This document shows, piece after piece, positions 56,054 to 64,000 of a DNA stretch of 64,000 nucleotides. Below the pieces are notes generated by a model, which worked only from the letters and a program-made list of their open reading frames with translations, searched no databases and was not told the DNA's origin. The position numbers and the translations under genes are program-made. This DNA comes from Acidimicrobiia bacterium (GTDB lineage: Bacteria; Actinomycetota; Acidimicrobiia; Acidimicrobiales; Bin134). The stretch's first letter is position 1. Every line of letters begins with the position of its first letter. The DNA is taken from contig JAJDYU010000042.1 of assembly GCA_022825005.1 (NCBI GenBank), forward strand, positions 20,949-84,948, read 5' to 3'.

Positions 56054-58912
56054 GTGATCGACATCGGCTGGGAGATCTCCCAACAGGACTTGTTCTCGGG
56101 CAGCGTGCAGGGGCTCATCGTGGCCGCACTGGCTGCCGGCTTCGTGCTCATCTACCGGTCGACCGGGGTGCTCAACTTCGCCCACGCCGAGATCGGCAGT
56201 TTCGGCGTTGCCCTGATGGCCATGCTCACGTTCCGCTACGACGTGCCCTACTGGCTGGCGTTTTTCTTGTCGGTTGGGGCGGCGGCCGGATTTGCCATGG
56301 TCACGGAGCTAGTAGTGGTGCGACGGCTGTTCAACTCGCCGCGCCTGGTTTTGTTCATCGCCACGCTGGGAGTGGCCCAGTTAGCCATCTTTGCCTCCAT
56401 CCAGCTTCCCGACGTGTCCCGGCCCGGGCCGTTCCCGTTGCCCCCGAAGCTAACCGCTCAAGAGTTCCGCTGGGAGGTGACCGATCACCTCCGCATCGGC
56501 GGGCGCGAGCTGATCGTGGTGATCATGGTGCCACTGGTCATAGCCGTACTGGCGTTGTTCTTGGGCCGAACCCGATTCGGATTGGCCATCAGAGCTTCTG
56601 CCGAAAACGCCGACACCGGGAGGCTGTTCGGAATCAGCGTGCGACGGGTGTCCACCATGGTGTGGACCATCGGCGGGGCGCTGGCCGGCGTCACGCTCAT
56701 CTTGTTGGCGCCGTTCCGGGTCAGCGCGGCCGACGCGGGCACAGCCAGCCTCGGGCCGGGCCTGCTCTTGCGAGTGCTGCTGGTGGCGTTGATCGCCCGG
56801 ATGCGATCGCTGTGGGTCACGCTGATCGCCGGAATCTGTCTGGGAATCTTCCAGCGACTGTTCCAGGGCAACGTTGACCGGGAAATCCGCGAGGCGGTGG
56901 ATGTGATCTTCTTCATCGCCATCCTGGTGATCACGGTGATGTTCGCCCGTCGAGCCACCGAGGACGAGGGGGAATGGTCGCTGTCGCCCAAGGTAAAGGC
57001 CATCCCCGAGCGGCTCCGAGGCCTGTGGTACATCCGCAATCTGTCGAGATTCGGATTTGTCGCCTTGTTCGGTGCTCTAGTGCTGCTCGGACTGTTCCTC
57101 TCCAAGAACTCCAACCTCTACACCTGGACCCGCATCTTGGGTTTCGCCTTGATCGCCTTGTCGGTGTCGATGCTCACCGGCTGGGCGGGGCAGCTCTCGC
57201 TGGGCCAATTCGCCTTTGCCGGAGTGGGCGGTCTCACGGTGGTGGCCCTGACCGAGAACGGCGACATTCCCATTCCGTTCGACTGGTGGGATTGGTCGTT
57301 CGACCTTCCTTGGGGGGTGGCCATGGTGATCGCGGTGGCCGCGGGAATGATCACCGCCTTCATCATCGGCGTGCCCGCTTTGCGGGTGAAAGGGCTCATG
57401 CTGGCGGTGACCACGCTGGCCTTCGCCATCGCCGCCATGTCGTGGATCTTTGCGCAGGACGTGTTCACCCAAGGTTCTACAAACTCGCCCAAAGTCATCC
57501 CTCCGGTGTGGGGCCCGTTCGACTTCACCGCTTCCCGGAAGTCGTATTTCTTCTTGGTGCTTGTATTGCTGGCCCTTGCGGTGTGGATGGTGTCCCATCT
57601 GCGCAAGACCGGAATCGGCCGAATGATGATCGCGGTGCGCGACAACGAGGACATGGCCGCGGCCTCCACCGTGTCGGGAAGCCGGATCAAGCTCATTTCG
57701 TTCACCCTGGCCGGTGGGTTGGCTGCGCTCGGGGGTGGGCTGATCATCACCGGCGAGCCCACCATCAACCCTCAAGTCCTGTTCAACTCCAATGAGTCGA
57801 TCAACGTGATCGCCATAGCCATCATCGGCGGGCTGGGATCGATTGCCGGGCCGCTTCTGGGCGTATTGTGGGTCAAAGGCATCCCTGCCATCTTTGGGGC
57901 CAGCGACGAAGTGCGGCTGCTCACCTCCGGCGTGGGCCTTCTATTGCTGTTGATGTACTTCCCTGGCGGGTTCATGCAACTCCTCTACAAGCTGCGCGAC
58001 TTCTTGTTAGGGCTGGCAGATGAGCGCATGGCGGCGCGCGATGCGGCAATGCCGGTGCCGGCGTTGGACAAGCCGGTGCCGATCACCAGCGAGCGCACAG
58101 TTTCTGTTGAGGAGGGCCATCCATGGCTGGCGGTGCGGGACGTGCATGTCCACTTCGGCGGGAAGGTGGCGGTGGACGAGGTCTCCATTGACGTGTACCA
58201 GGGAGAGCTGGTCGGGCTGATCGGCTCCAATGGGGCAGGCAAGTCCACCCTCATGAACGCGGTCAGCGGGTTCGTGCCGTTCAAGGGCCAAGTGGAAGTG
58301 CTGGGCAGGGACATCTCGCACCTGCCGTCGTATCGCCGCCACCGGGGCGGACTGGGCCGGGGATTCCAGCACGCCAAGATCTATCCAGATCTCACCGTGA
58401 GAGAAGCGTTGATGGTGGCGATGGAGGCCCGAGACCGATCATTGCTGGTCCCGTCGCTGCTGGGGGTGCCGCCATCGCCGGGCCAAGAGCGGCGTAAGCG
58501 GGCCGACGTCGACAGCCTCATGGACTTTGTGGGGCTGGGGCGCTATGCCGATCACTTCATCTCCAACCTGTCTACCGGAACCCGCCGCATTGTGGAGTTG
58601 GCCAGCCTGCTGGCGGTGGACGCCAAAGTGCTACTGCTGGACGAGCCCACCGGGGGGGTGGCCCAGCGGGAGAGCGAGGCGTTCGGTCCGCTCATCCGCC
58701 GCATCCAGGCCGAGTTGGGCGCCGCGGTGGTGGTGATCGAGCACGACATGCCGCTGGTCATGAGCATCAGCGACCGGGTGTACTGCTTGGAGGCAGGGCG
58801 GGTGATCTCTGAGGGATCTCCTGAGGAGGTGAGGAACGATCCGCTGGTGATCGCGTCTTATCTGGGGACTGATGTGAGGGCGATTGAGCGGTCGGGGGAG
58901 CGCACTACCTAG
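56054..58912 (+). CDS. LivH-LivM-LivG fusion: ABC permease, permease and ATPase
   Basis: A 952-residue fusion. Residues about 1-310 are LivH-like (LIYRSTGVLNFAHAEIGSFG); about 330-640 are LivM-like (WAGQLSLGQFAFAGVGG and VGVPALRVKGLMLAVTT-type segments); about 690-945 are LivG-like with Walker A GSNGAGKST (about 723-731), the NLSTGTRRIVELASLLAV signature and LLLDEPTGGVAQRE. Normally these are three genes. Together with the MFS-LivF fusion and the binding protein, it makes a complete high-affinity uptake system in three polypeptides. GTG 56054 is used. Confidence 0.92.
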   Translation: MIDIGWEISQQDLFSGSVQGLIVAALAAGFVLIYRSTGVLNFAHAEIGSFGVALMAMLTFRYDVPYWLAFFLSVGAAAGFAMVTELVVVRRLFNSPRLVLFIATLGVAQLAIFASIQLPDVSRPGPFPLPPKLTAQEFRWEVTDHLRIGGRELIVVIMVPLVIAVLALFLGRTRFGLAIRASAENADTGRLFGISVRRVSTMVWTIGGALAGVTLILLAPFRVSAADAGTASLGPGLLLRVLLVALIARMRSLWVTLIAGICLGIFQRLFQGNVDREIREAVDVIFFIAILVITVMFARRATEDEGEWSLSPKVKAIPERLRGLWYIRNLSRFGFVALFGALVLLGLFLSKNSNLYTWTRILGFALIALSVSMLTGWAGQLSLGQFAFAGVGGLTVVALTENGDIPIPFDWWDWSFDLPWGVAMVIAVAAGMITAFIIGVPALRVKGLMLAVTTLAFAIAAMSWIFAQDVFTQGSTNSPKVIPPVWGPFDFTASRKSYFFLVLVLLALAVWMVSHLRKTGIGRMMIAVRDNEDMAAASTVSGSRIKLISFTLAGGLAALGGGLIITGEPTINPQVLFNSNESINVIAIAIIGGLGSIAGPLLGVLWVKGIPAIFGASDEVRLLTSGVGLLLLLMYFPGGFMQLLYKLRDFLLGLADERMAARDAAMPVPALDKPVPITSERTVSVEEGHPWLAVRDVHVHFGGKVAVDEVSIDVYQGELVGLIGSNGAGKSTLMNAVSGFVPFKGQVEVLGRDISHLPSYRRHRGGLGRGFQHAKIYPDLTVREALMVAMEARDRSLLVPSLLGVPPSPGQERRKRADVDSLMDFVGLGRYADHFISNLSTGTRRIVELASLLAVDAKVLLLDEPTGGVAQRESEAFGPLIRRIQAELGAAVVVIEHDMPLVMSISDRVYCLEAGRVISEGSPEEVRNDPLVIASYLGTDVRAIERSGERTT

Positions 58913-59940
58913 ATCCTCCGAAGGGCGGGGTCAGCGATTGATGGGGGGATGTAGAAGGCGTCGTCGGGGTTTAGGTCGGTTCCAGGGGGGACTAGCTCGT
59001 CTATGCGGTCTAGGACGTCGTTTGACAGGCGCAGATCGGGATCTTCTAGGGCGGCGTCCAACTGGGTTGGGGTTCTTGGGCCGATGATGGTGGAGGTGAC
59101 CGCGGGGTGGGCCAGAGTGAAGGCGTAGGCCAGGGTGGCCATAGAGCAGCCCACCTCGGCTGAGAGGGCGTCGAGTTCCTCCACTAGGTCGAGCTTGTGG
59201 GCCACCACGGGGTTTTCTCGGTCCCATCGTTTGGCGCTGACCAGGTTGCGGGTGGCTCTCGAGTTCTCCGGCCACTCGGCGTTCTTGCGGTACTTGCCGG
59301 TGAGCCAGCCGCCGTTGAGCGGGCTCCATACGATCACGCCCATGTCGTAGGCCAGGCAGGTGGGCAGCACGGCCCGTTCGATCTCCCGGGTAAAAATGGA
59401 ATACGGGGGTTGCTCGCAGCGGACCCTCTCCAGGCCGCGGCGCTCGGCGGCCCATTGGCCCTCCACAATGAGTTCGGCCGGGAAGGTGGAGGTGCCGATC
59501 ATGCGGATCTTGCCCGCCCGCACCAGATCGGTGAGCGCGGCCAGGGTGTCGCCGAAATCGGTGCGGGGGTCGGGGCGGTGCATCTGGTACAGGTCGATGT
59601 AGTCGGTGTCGAGGCGGCGCAGGCTGTCTTCCACCGCCTGGGTCACCCAGCGGCGGGAGCCGCCCTGCATGTTGATGTCGTCGCCCATCGGGCCGTAGAA
59701 CTTGGTAGCCAGCACCACGTTGTCGCGCCGCCCCTTGATGGCCCGCCCGACGATCTCCTCGGAAATGCCCATGTTGTAGCGGTCGGCGGTGTCGATGAAG
59801 TTGATCCCGGCGTCGAGGGCTTTGTGGGTCATGGCCGCGCACTCGGCCTCATCGTTGTTGCCCGCGGGGCCGTACATCATGGCCCCCAAACAAAGGGCGC
59901 TCACCTGGACTCCGGATCCTCCCAGCGTGCGGTATTCCAT
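58909..59940 (-). CDS. aldo/keto reductase
   Basis: A 343-residue NADPH-dependent reductase. The tetrad segments are FIDTADRYNMGISEEIVGRA (Asp and Tyr), VVLATKFYG (Lys) and LYQMHRPDP (His). The C-terminal cofactor site includes STIIGPRTPTQLD. ATG 59940 is chosen for AAAGGA six bases upstream. It converges with the transporter fusion and lies 34 bases after the alpha/beta hydrolase on the same strand. Confidence 0.92.
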   Translation of the reverse strand: MEYRTLGGSGVQVSALCLGAMMYGPAGNNDEAECAAMTHKALDAGINFIDTADRYNMGISEEIVGRAIKGRRDNVVLATKFYGPMGDDINMQGGSRRWVTQAVEDSLRRLDTDYIDLYQMHRPDPRTDFGDTLAALTDLVRAGKIRMIGTSTFPAELIVEGQWAAERRGLERVRCEQPPYSIFTREIERAVLPTCLAYDMGVIVWSPLNGGWLTGKYRKNAEWPENSRATRNLVSAKRWDRENPVVAHKLDLVEELDALSAEVGCSMATLAYAFTLAHPAVTSTIIGPRTPTQLDAALEDPDLRLSNDVLDRIDELVPPGTDLNPDDAFYIPPSIADPALRRI

Positions 59941-59974
59941 TGCGGTTCCTTTCGAGTGACTCGACGAGCTGGAG

Positions 59975-60673
59975 CTACTGGCCGGCGGCCTGGGCAATCA
60001 CCGCGGCCACGGCCTCGGGCTGGGCCAACATGGGGGAGTGGCTGCCCTCCATCACGACGGAGTTGGCGACCATCCCAGCGCAAGTCTGCTGGAACTCCGC
60101 GGTCAGAGTGCGGTCGTCGGCGCACACGATGTAGGTGGACTCGACATCCCGCCATGCCGCCCGGGCATAGGGGTGTGGTGCCTGACCCAGCGGTTGGGGG
60201 CGGAGCTGCGACTCGGCCCAGGCGACATCCTCAGGGGAGCAGTCGTGGTAGAAGAGGTTGCCCGCGGCCCCGGGCTTCACCGAGCTGTAGCCGTCGTCGC
60301 CGTGCTCGAGAGAGGGAAAGAAGTTCTCGGCGATCACCGCCTCGGCTACATCGGGGGGATTCGCCTCGTCGCTCTCGTCGCCGGGGAGGATGGCGGCCAA
60401 ATACACCAGATGGTCCACCGTGGCCGGGTCGAGCCCGGAGATGGACAGGCCGCCGAGGGAATGGCCCACAGCCACCACCGGCCCTTCACCACCCAAATGC
60501 TCCCTCATGCCGCTCACATCGGCCTGGAATGCGGCGATGTCCTCTGCGGTGGTCGGACGGCACAAGTCGGAGGCGTGGACGGCGATGCCCATGTCCCTCA
60601 AGCATTCCTGTACCCGCTCCCAACACCATGGTCCGTGAAACGCCCCATGGGCCAAAACAACTCCTGCGGTCAT
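59975..60673 (-). CDS. alpha/beta hydrolase
   Basis: A 232-residue hydrolase. It has the oxyanion HGAFHGPWCW start, nucleophile Ser72 in GHSLGGLS, an Asp in VCADDRTL and a His in EGSHSPML. It resembles plant salicylate/hydroxynitrile-lyase-type esterases in general layout. The substrate is unknown. It is divergent from the SnoaL-like gene. Confidence 0.85.
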   Translation of the reverse strand: MTAGVVLAHGAFHGPWCWERVQECLRDMGIAVHASDLCRPTTAEDIAAFQADVSGMREHLGGEGPVVAVGHSLGGLSISGLDPATVDHLVYLAAILPGDESDEANPPDVAEAVIAENFFPSLEHGDDGYSSVKPGAAGNLFYHDCSPEDVAWAESQLRPQPLGQAPHPYARAAWRDVESTYIVCADDRTLTAEFQQTCAGMVANSVVMEGSHSPMLAQPEAVAAVIAQAAGQ

Positions 60674-60707
60674 GGGGCCGAACTGTAGTCCCCGCTAAGT
60701 TGCCGCC

Positions 60708-61337
60708 ATGGAGTCCACAGAATCGCTGGAGAAGCGGCTGGAGCGGCTGGAGTCCATCGAGGAGATCCGGGGGTTGGCTGCCCGCTACTGCCTGGCGCTG
60801 GACATGCGGGCCACCGACGGCTGGGTAAGCCTGTTCCCCGCTGATGTGCAGGTGGGCCGGGGCCGCTCCGGGCGGGCCGCGCTGGCCGAGTGGTTCCGCG
60901 AGACGATGAGCCGCCAGTTCACCGGCACCGCCCACGTGACCGGCAACCACATCATCGAGTTCGACGGGCCTGATCGGGCCCGCGGGGTGGTTTACTCCCG
61001 CAACGAGCACGAGACCGGCGATGAGTGGGTGATCATGACCATGATGTACTGGGACGACTACGAGCGCATCGACGGCCGGTGGTACTTCCGGCGGCGCCTG
61101 CCCCTGTACTGGTACGCCACCGATCTGAACGCCCCTCCGATTGGCGACAACAAGATGCGCTGGCCCGATGAGGCGCCCTATGAGGGGGCGTGGCATGAAT
61201 TCTGGCCCACTTATCGGGAGTTCTGGGAGTCTCGATTGGACGAGCCTGCCGATGTGGCCGAACCTGCGCCGGTGGGGGAGTTTCTGACCTGGTTGCGGGG
61301 CAACGCCGGAGGGCTCCCCAGCGTGCGAGTGCGCTAA
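60708..61337 (+). CDS. SnoaL-like (NTF2-fold) protein
   Basis: A 209-residue protein beginning with a coiled segment (ESLEKRLERLESIEEIRGLAAR) and continuing with the SnoaL_4 core: CLALDMRATDGWVSLF, HVTGNHIIEFDGPDRARG and RRLPLYWYATD. The C-terminal 50 residues are an added tail. It is followed two bases later by the quinone-oxidoreductase gene, suggesting a shared pathway. Confidence 0.78.
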   Translation: MESTESLEKRLERLESIEEIRGLAARYCLALDMRATDGWVSLFPADVQVGRGRSGRAALAEWFRETMSRQFTGTAHVTGNHIIEFDGPDRARGVVYSRNEHETGDEWVIMTMMYWDDYERIDGRWYFRRRLPLYWYATDLNAPPIGDNKMRWPDEAPYEGAWHEFWPTYREFWESRLDEPADVAEPAPVGEFLTWLRGNAGGLPSVRVR

Positions 61338-61339
61338 CA

Positions 61340-62299
61340 GTGCGGGCCGCATACCACGAGACCCAGGGCGGGCTGGATGTGCTGCGGGTGGGGGAACTGC
61401 CCGATCCCGAGTCGGGACCTCACGATGTGCTCATCCAGGTGAAGGCCACGTCGATGGATCGGGTGGACGTGTATTGGCGGGAGGGCTCGCACGGCATGAA
61501 GCTTCGCTGGCTCCAGCACGTTGGCGGACGGGACATCGCCGGGGTCGTGGAGGCTGTGGGGGCGGAGGTGACGTCGGTGGCTGTTGGCGACCGGGTGGTG
61601 GCATCAGGGGAGCGGACCCACGCCTCGATGGCTCTGGCTCCCGCGGAGTTGACGTTTCCCCTCCCTGACGGCATCAGCTTCGAGGCCGGCGGGGCCACAC
61701 CCACCGCAGGCCGCTCAGCTCATCAGGCCCTTGTCGAGAAGGCTCGGATCCAGCCGGGCGAGACCGTGCTGGTTATGGCCGCGGGCTCGGGAGTGGGGAG
61801 TTTCGGGATACAGATTGCCCGGGCAATGGGCTGTCGGGTCATCGCTACTGCTGGCTCTGGCCAAAAACGAGCCAAGGCGATGGAGCTGGGCGCGGAGCTG
61901 GCCATCGACCACTACAGCGAAGACATCGTTGCGGCGGTGAGAGAGGCCACCGACGGGAGAGGCGTGAATGTGGTGCTCGACCACGTGGGCACCCCGGTGT
62001 TCGCCGCCGCGGTGCGGTCGCTGGCCCCTGAAGGTCGGTTTGTGACCTGCGGGGTGACTGCCGGGCACGTCGGTGAATTGCACTTGGGCCAGTTGTTCGT
62101 GAAGGGCATCACCCTCATGGGGGTGGGCCGTCCCGACAACCAGCGGATCGCGGCCACCATGAGGGGATTGCTAGGCATGATCGCCCAGGGACAGGTCACG
62201 CCGCAGATCGCCGCGGTGTACGGGCTAGATGAGATCGCCGAGGCCCACCGGCTGATGGAGAGTTCCGACTTCTTCGGCAAGATCGTTCTTGTCCCCTAG
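61340..62299 (+). CDS. zinc-type alcohol dehydrogenase-like / quinone oxidoreductase
   Basis: A 319-residue MDR-family NADPH oxidoreductase. The first domain holds VKATSMDRVDVYWREG and GRDIAGVVEAVG; the NADP loop is LVMAAGSGVGSFGIQIARAMG. It lacks zinc-site cysteines, so it acts as a quinone or enoyl reductase rather than an alcohol dehydrogenase. It precedes the MaoC pair by 7 bases. Confidence 0.88.
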   Translation: MRAAYHETQGGLDVLRVGELPDPESGPHDVLIQVKATSMDRVDVYWREGSHGMKLRWLQHVGGRDIAGVVEAVGAEVTSVAVGDRVVASGERTHASMALAPAELTFPLPDGISFEAGGATPTAGRSAHQALVEKARIQPGETVLVMAAGSGVGSFGIQIARAMGCRVIATAGSGQKRAKAMELGAELAIDHYSEDIVAAVREATDGRGVNVVLDHVGTPVFAAAVRSLAPEGRFVTCGVTAGHVGELHLGQLFVKGITLMGVGRPDNQRIAATMRGLLGMIAQGQVTPQIAAVYGLDEIAEAHRLMESSDFFGKIVLVP

Positions 62300-62306
62300 G
62301 AGGACT

Positions 62307-62729
62307 ATGCGCTCATTCGAATTTCCCATCGAGGCGGGCCACATTCAGGAGTTCAAACGGGCAGTGGGCGAATACGACGCGACATTCGACCCCGACGCGG
62401 CAGCCCCGCCCACGTTCATGGTGGCCGCCGACCGCTACGACCCCGACTACGACCGCCGACTGCGCTCCGACCGGCCCTGGCCACCGGTGGCGCCCGAGTC
62501 GGGTTCGGGGTTCCACGCCGGGATGGTGTTCGAGTACTACCGCCATCCCCGTTCCGGGGAAGTGCTCACCGCCACCGTGGCCGACGGCGAGGAGTGGTTC
62601 AAACAGGGGCGGCGTGGCGGCCAGTTGCGGTTCCGGGAGATCGTCACCACCTTTGTCGACGGCGACGGCCAGCCGTGCGTGACCGCCCGCTGGATCAACG
62701 TGCGCGCCGACAACGAGGTGCGGGAATGA
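62307..62729 (+). CDS. MaoC-like dehydratase N-terminal half (FAS1-type hot-dog)
   Basis: A 140-residue hot-dog protein matching the N-terminal half of MaoC/HtdX-type hydratases (FPIEAGHIQEFKRAVGEYD, PPTFMVAADRYDPD, VFEYYRHPRSGEVL). It lacks the catalytic Asp/His and pairs with the next gene. ATG 62307 has TAGGAGG three bases upstream. The split two-gene form resembles mycobacterial HadAB. Confidence 0.82.
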   Translation: MRSFEFPIEAGHIQEFKRAVGEYDATFDPDAAAPPTFMVAADRYDPDYDRRLRSDRPWPPVAPESGSGFHAGMVFEYYRHPRSGEVLTATVADGEEWFKQGRRGGQLRFREIVTTFVDGDGQPCVTARWINVRADNEVRE

Positions 62730-63124
62730 AGCCCGAGGTTGGTGCTCGACACCGCCAAGTGGTGGCCGAGGGGCTCACCCGCACCCAGTTGGTGGCCTAC
62801 GCCGGGGCCTCCGGGGACTTCCACCCCTTCCATCACGACGAGATTTACGCCACCACCCACGGCTTCGACCAACTCTTCGCCCACGGCATGCTGACCATGG
62901 GCATCACTGGTCAGGCCTTGGTGACGGTGTTCGGAGATGAGGGATTGGACCGCTACGCAGCCGATTTTCTGAAGCCGGTGTGGCCGGGAGACACGCTGGC
63001 CACCGAACTGGTGGTGACCGCGGTCCACGCCGACGGCACAGTGGAGGTGGACATCTCCACCACAGATCAAAACGGCACGCAGGTGTTGCGGGGTACTGCG
63101 GCCGGGAGGCTGGCCGCAGAGTAA
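62726..63124 (+). CDS. MaoC-like dehydratase catalytic half
   Basis: A 132-residue hot-dog protein with the hydratase motif YAGASGDFHPFHHDE and a following HGMLTMGITGQAL. It should pair with the preceding subunit to hydrate or dehydrate an acyl-CoA or acyl-ACP. The start overlaps the previous stop (ATGA). It converges with trpC. Confidence 0.88.
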   Translation: MKPEVGARHRQVVAEGLTRTQLVAYAGASGDFHPFHHDEIYATTHGFDQLFAHGMLTMGITGQALVTVFGDEGLDRYAADFLKPVWPGDTLATELVVTAVHADGTVEVDISTTDQNGTQVLRGTAAGRLAAE

Positions 63125-63130
63125 GCCTGA

Positions 63131-63841
63131 TCAGGCCAGTAGCTCTTGGAGCCTCTCTACGGGGTCGCCGGAGGTCACCAATGCCTCGCCGATAAGTGCC
63201 GCGTCATAGCCCGCCTTGCGCACCGCGGCCATCGTGGTGCCACCGGGGACAGCGATGCCTGATTCGGCCACCGTCACTACATGGTCAGGAAGAAGCGGTG
63301 CCATGCGCTCGGCCCGCTGGTAGTCCATGGTGAATGCCTCGCTCTTGGGCTTCTCCCGCTGGTTGACCCCGATGATGTCGGCCCCGGCCTTGAGGGCGAC
63401 TTCTAGCTCGCTCTCCGACTTCACCTCGGTGAGCACGTCCATGCCCAACGACAAGGCCAACTGGTGAAGTTCGGCCAACTGGGTACCGGTGAGGTCGGCC
63501 ACGATCAGCAGTAGCGCATCAGCCCCCATCGCTTGGGATTCATGGACGTCTTCGACGCTGGTGATGAAATCCTTACGGAGGACGGGCAGCCCAGAGGATC
63601 GGGATGCCGCGGCCAGGTCGTCGCCGCTGCCGCCGAACATCTCCTGGTTGGTGAGCACCGACAAGCTGGACGCCCCACCGTCGCGATAGGCCACTGCCAA
63701 TTCTGCTGGGTCTAGGTCTGTGTTCAGATTGCCTCGAGACGGAGAACGACGCTTGATCTCCGCGATGATGGCCACGTCGTTGCCAGCCAAAAGTGACTGC
63801 TTGAAACGCCCCGCGCGACTGGACCGCTCATCAGTTCCCAT
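63131..63841 (-). CDS. trpC: indole-3-glycerol phosphate synthase
   Basis: A 236-residue TIM-barrel enzyme of tryptophan synthesis. The motifs are IIAEIKRRSPSRG (substrate), ASSLSVLTNQEMFGG, LPVLRKDFI (catalytic Lys), LTEVKSESELEVAL and ESGI followed by ALIGEALVTSGDP. The other trp genes are not nearby. The N-terminus is shorter than average, which is common for stand-alone TrpC. Confidence 0.95.
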   Translation of the reverse strand: MGTDERSSRAGRFKQSLLAGNDVAIIAEIKRRSPSRGNLNTDLDPAELAVAYRDGGASSLSVLTNQEMFGGSGDDLAAASRSSGLPVLRKDFITSVEDVHESQAMGADALLLIVADLTGTQLAELHQLALSLGMDVLTEVKSESELEVALKAGADIIGVNQREKPKSEAFTMDYQRAERMAPLLPDHVVTVAESGIAVPGGTTMAAVRKAGYDAALIGEALVTSGDPVERLQELLA

Positions 63842-63892
63842 GAGTCGGATGATACGGGGGAGTTCTGCCGCCGGAGAAAGCAGAAACGGGGG

Positions 63893-64000
63893 CTAAGTGA
63901 CCGCAGGCATCACTTCTGCGGCGAACAAGCTGAGCGTCTCAGGGGTGGCGAAGTCGCTGAATTGGAGGACGAACTGCTCGGCGCCCATTTCCCGGTCGGC
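63893..64000 (-). CDS. luciferase-like (LLM) flavin monooxygenase, C-terminal end (partial)
   Basis: Only the last 35 residues lie in the window. They read GAEQFVLQFSDFATPETLSL then FAAEVMPAVT before the stop. The alternation of a buried strand and a closing helix ending FAxEVMPA is typical of the C-terminus of F420- or FMN-dependent LLM oxidoreductases. The rest is beyond the edge. Confidence 0.65.
   Translation of the reverse strand, partial: ADREMGAEQFVLQFSDFATPETLSLFAAEVMPAVT

Overview
The window is GC-rich DNA from a Gram-positive actinobacterium, most likely an uncultured member of the Acidimicrobiia. The lineage call is inference. It rests on three things seen here: MurT/GatD lipid II amidation genes; a gcvH-FHA-MerR-bifunctional nuclease-MerR order like Mycobacterium Rv1826-Rv1830; and many SnoaL-like, CoA-ligase, CoA-transferase and flavin-monooxygenase genes. 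Coding density is very high. Many junctions overlap by 4 bases (ATGA or GTGA), GTG starts are frequent, and no gene-free gap exceeds about 300 bases.

Layout. 1-2532: an AT-rich, foreign-looking block with an RloC/PrrC-like anticodon nuclease. 2610-16000: YbaK-like deacylase, YihY-like membrane protein, fused ETF beta-alpha, bicupin, SnoaL-like protein, CoA ligase, repeat lipoprotein, amidohydrolase, enoyl-CoA hydratase and CoA transferase. 15987-21227 (minus): nucleoside hydrolase, gatD, murT, epoxide hydrolase, trpS. 21324-27810 (plus): scpA-scpB-rluB-aroH-tyrA-aroA-cmk-plsC operon, carrying unusual short tandem duplications at the 5' ends of four genes. 27826-34048: ispH, a DUF512-type protein, der, a SpoIIE-type phosphatase and a DEAD-box helicase. 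34323-37043: a small accessory island with a zinc-ribbon microprotein, a PIN toxin-like pair bounded by direct repeats, an 11-residue solenoid protein, a Phd/YefM antitoxin relic and a DUF1801 protein. 37222-44759: P450, dehydrogenases, tRNA-Pro(GGG), a D-aminoacylase-type amidohydrolase, a DUF2079 membrane protein and a HIT protein. 44807-50279: pgsA-like gene, gcvH, FHA, ftsR, hpt, bifunctional nuclease, MerR, nuclease-like gene and gcvT. 50284-51883: two tandem thioredoxin-like lipoproteins. 51950-58912: a branched-chain amino acid-type ABC transporter compressed into three polypeptides. 58909-64000: oxidoreductases, a split MaoC-type hydratase pair, trpC and the end of a luciferase-like monooxygenase.

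The most notable result is at 50284-51883. Two paralogous TlpA-like lipoproteins each have an in-frame UGA exactly where the first cysteine of the CxxC redox motif should be (WFWAPH-U-x-x-C-RREAP). Both reading frames continue intact, and both have a conserved hairpin 24-27 bases after the UGA with its loop 34 bases after it. They look like a duplicated selenoprotein pair. Other notable points are the 41-bp junction duplications that create 14-codon leader ORFs before scpB and plsC, the repeat-bounded PIN cassette, the eight-copy 11-residue solenoid gene and the MFS-LivF and LivH-LivM-LivG fusions.
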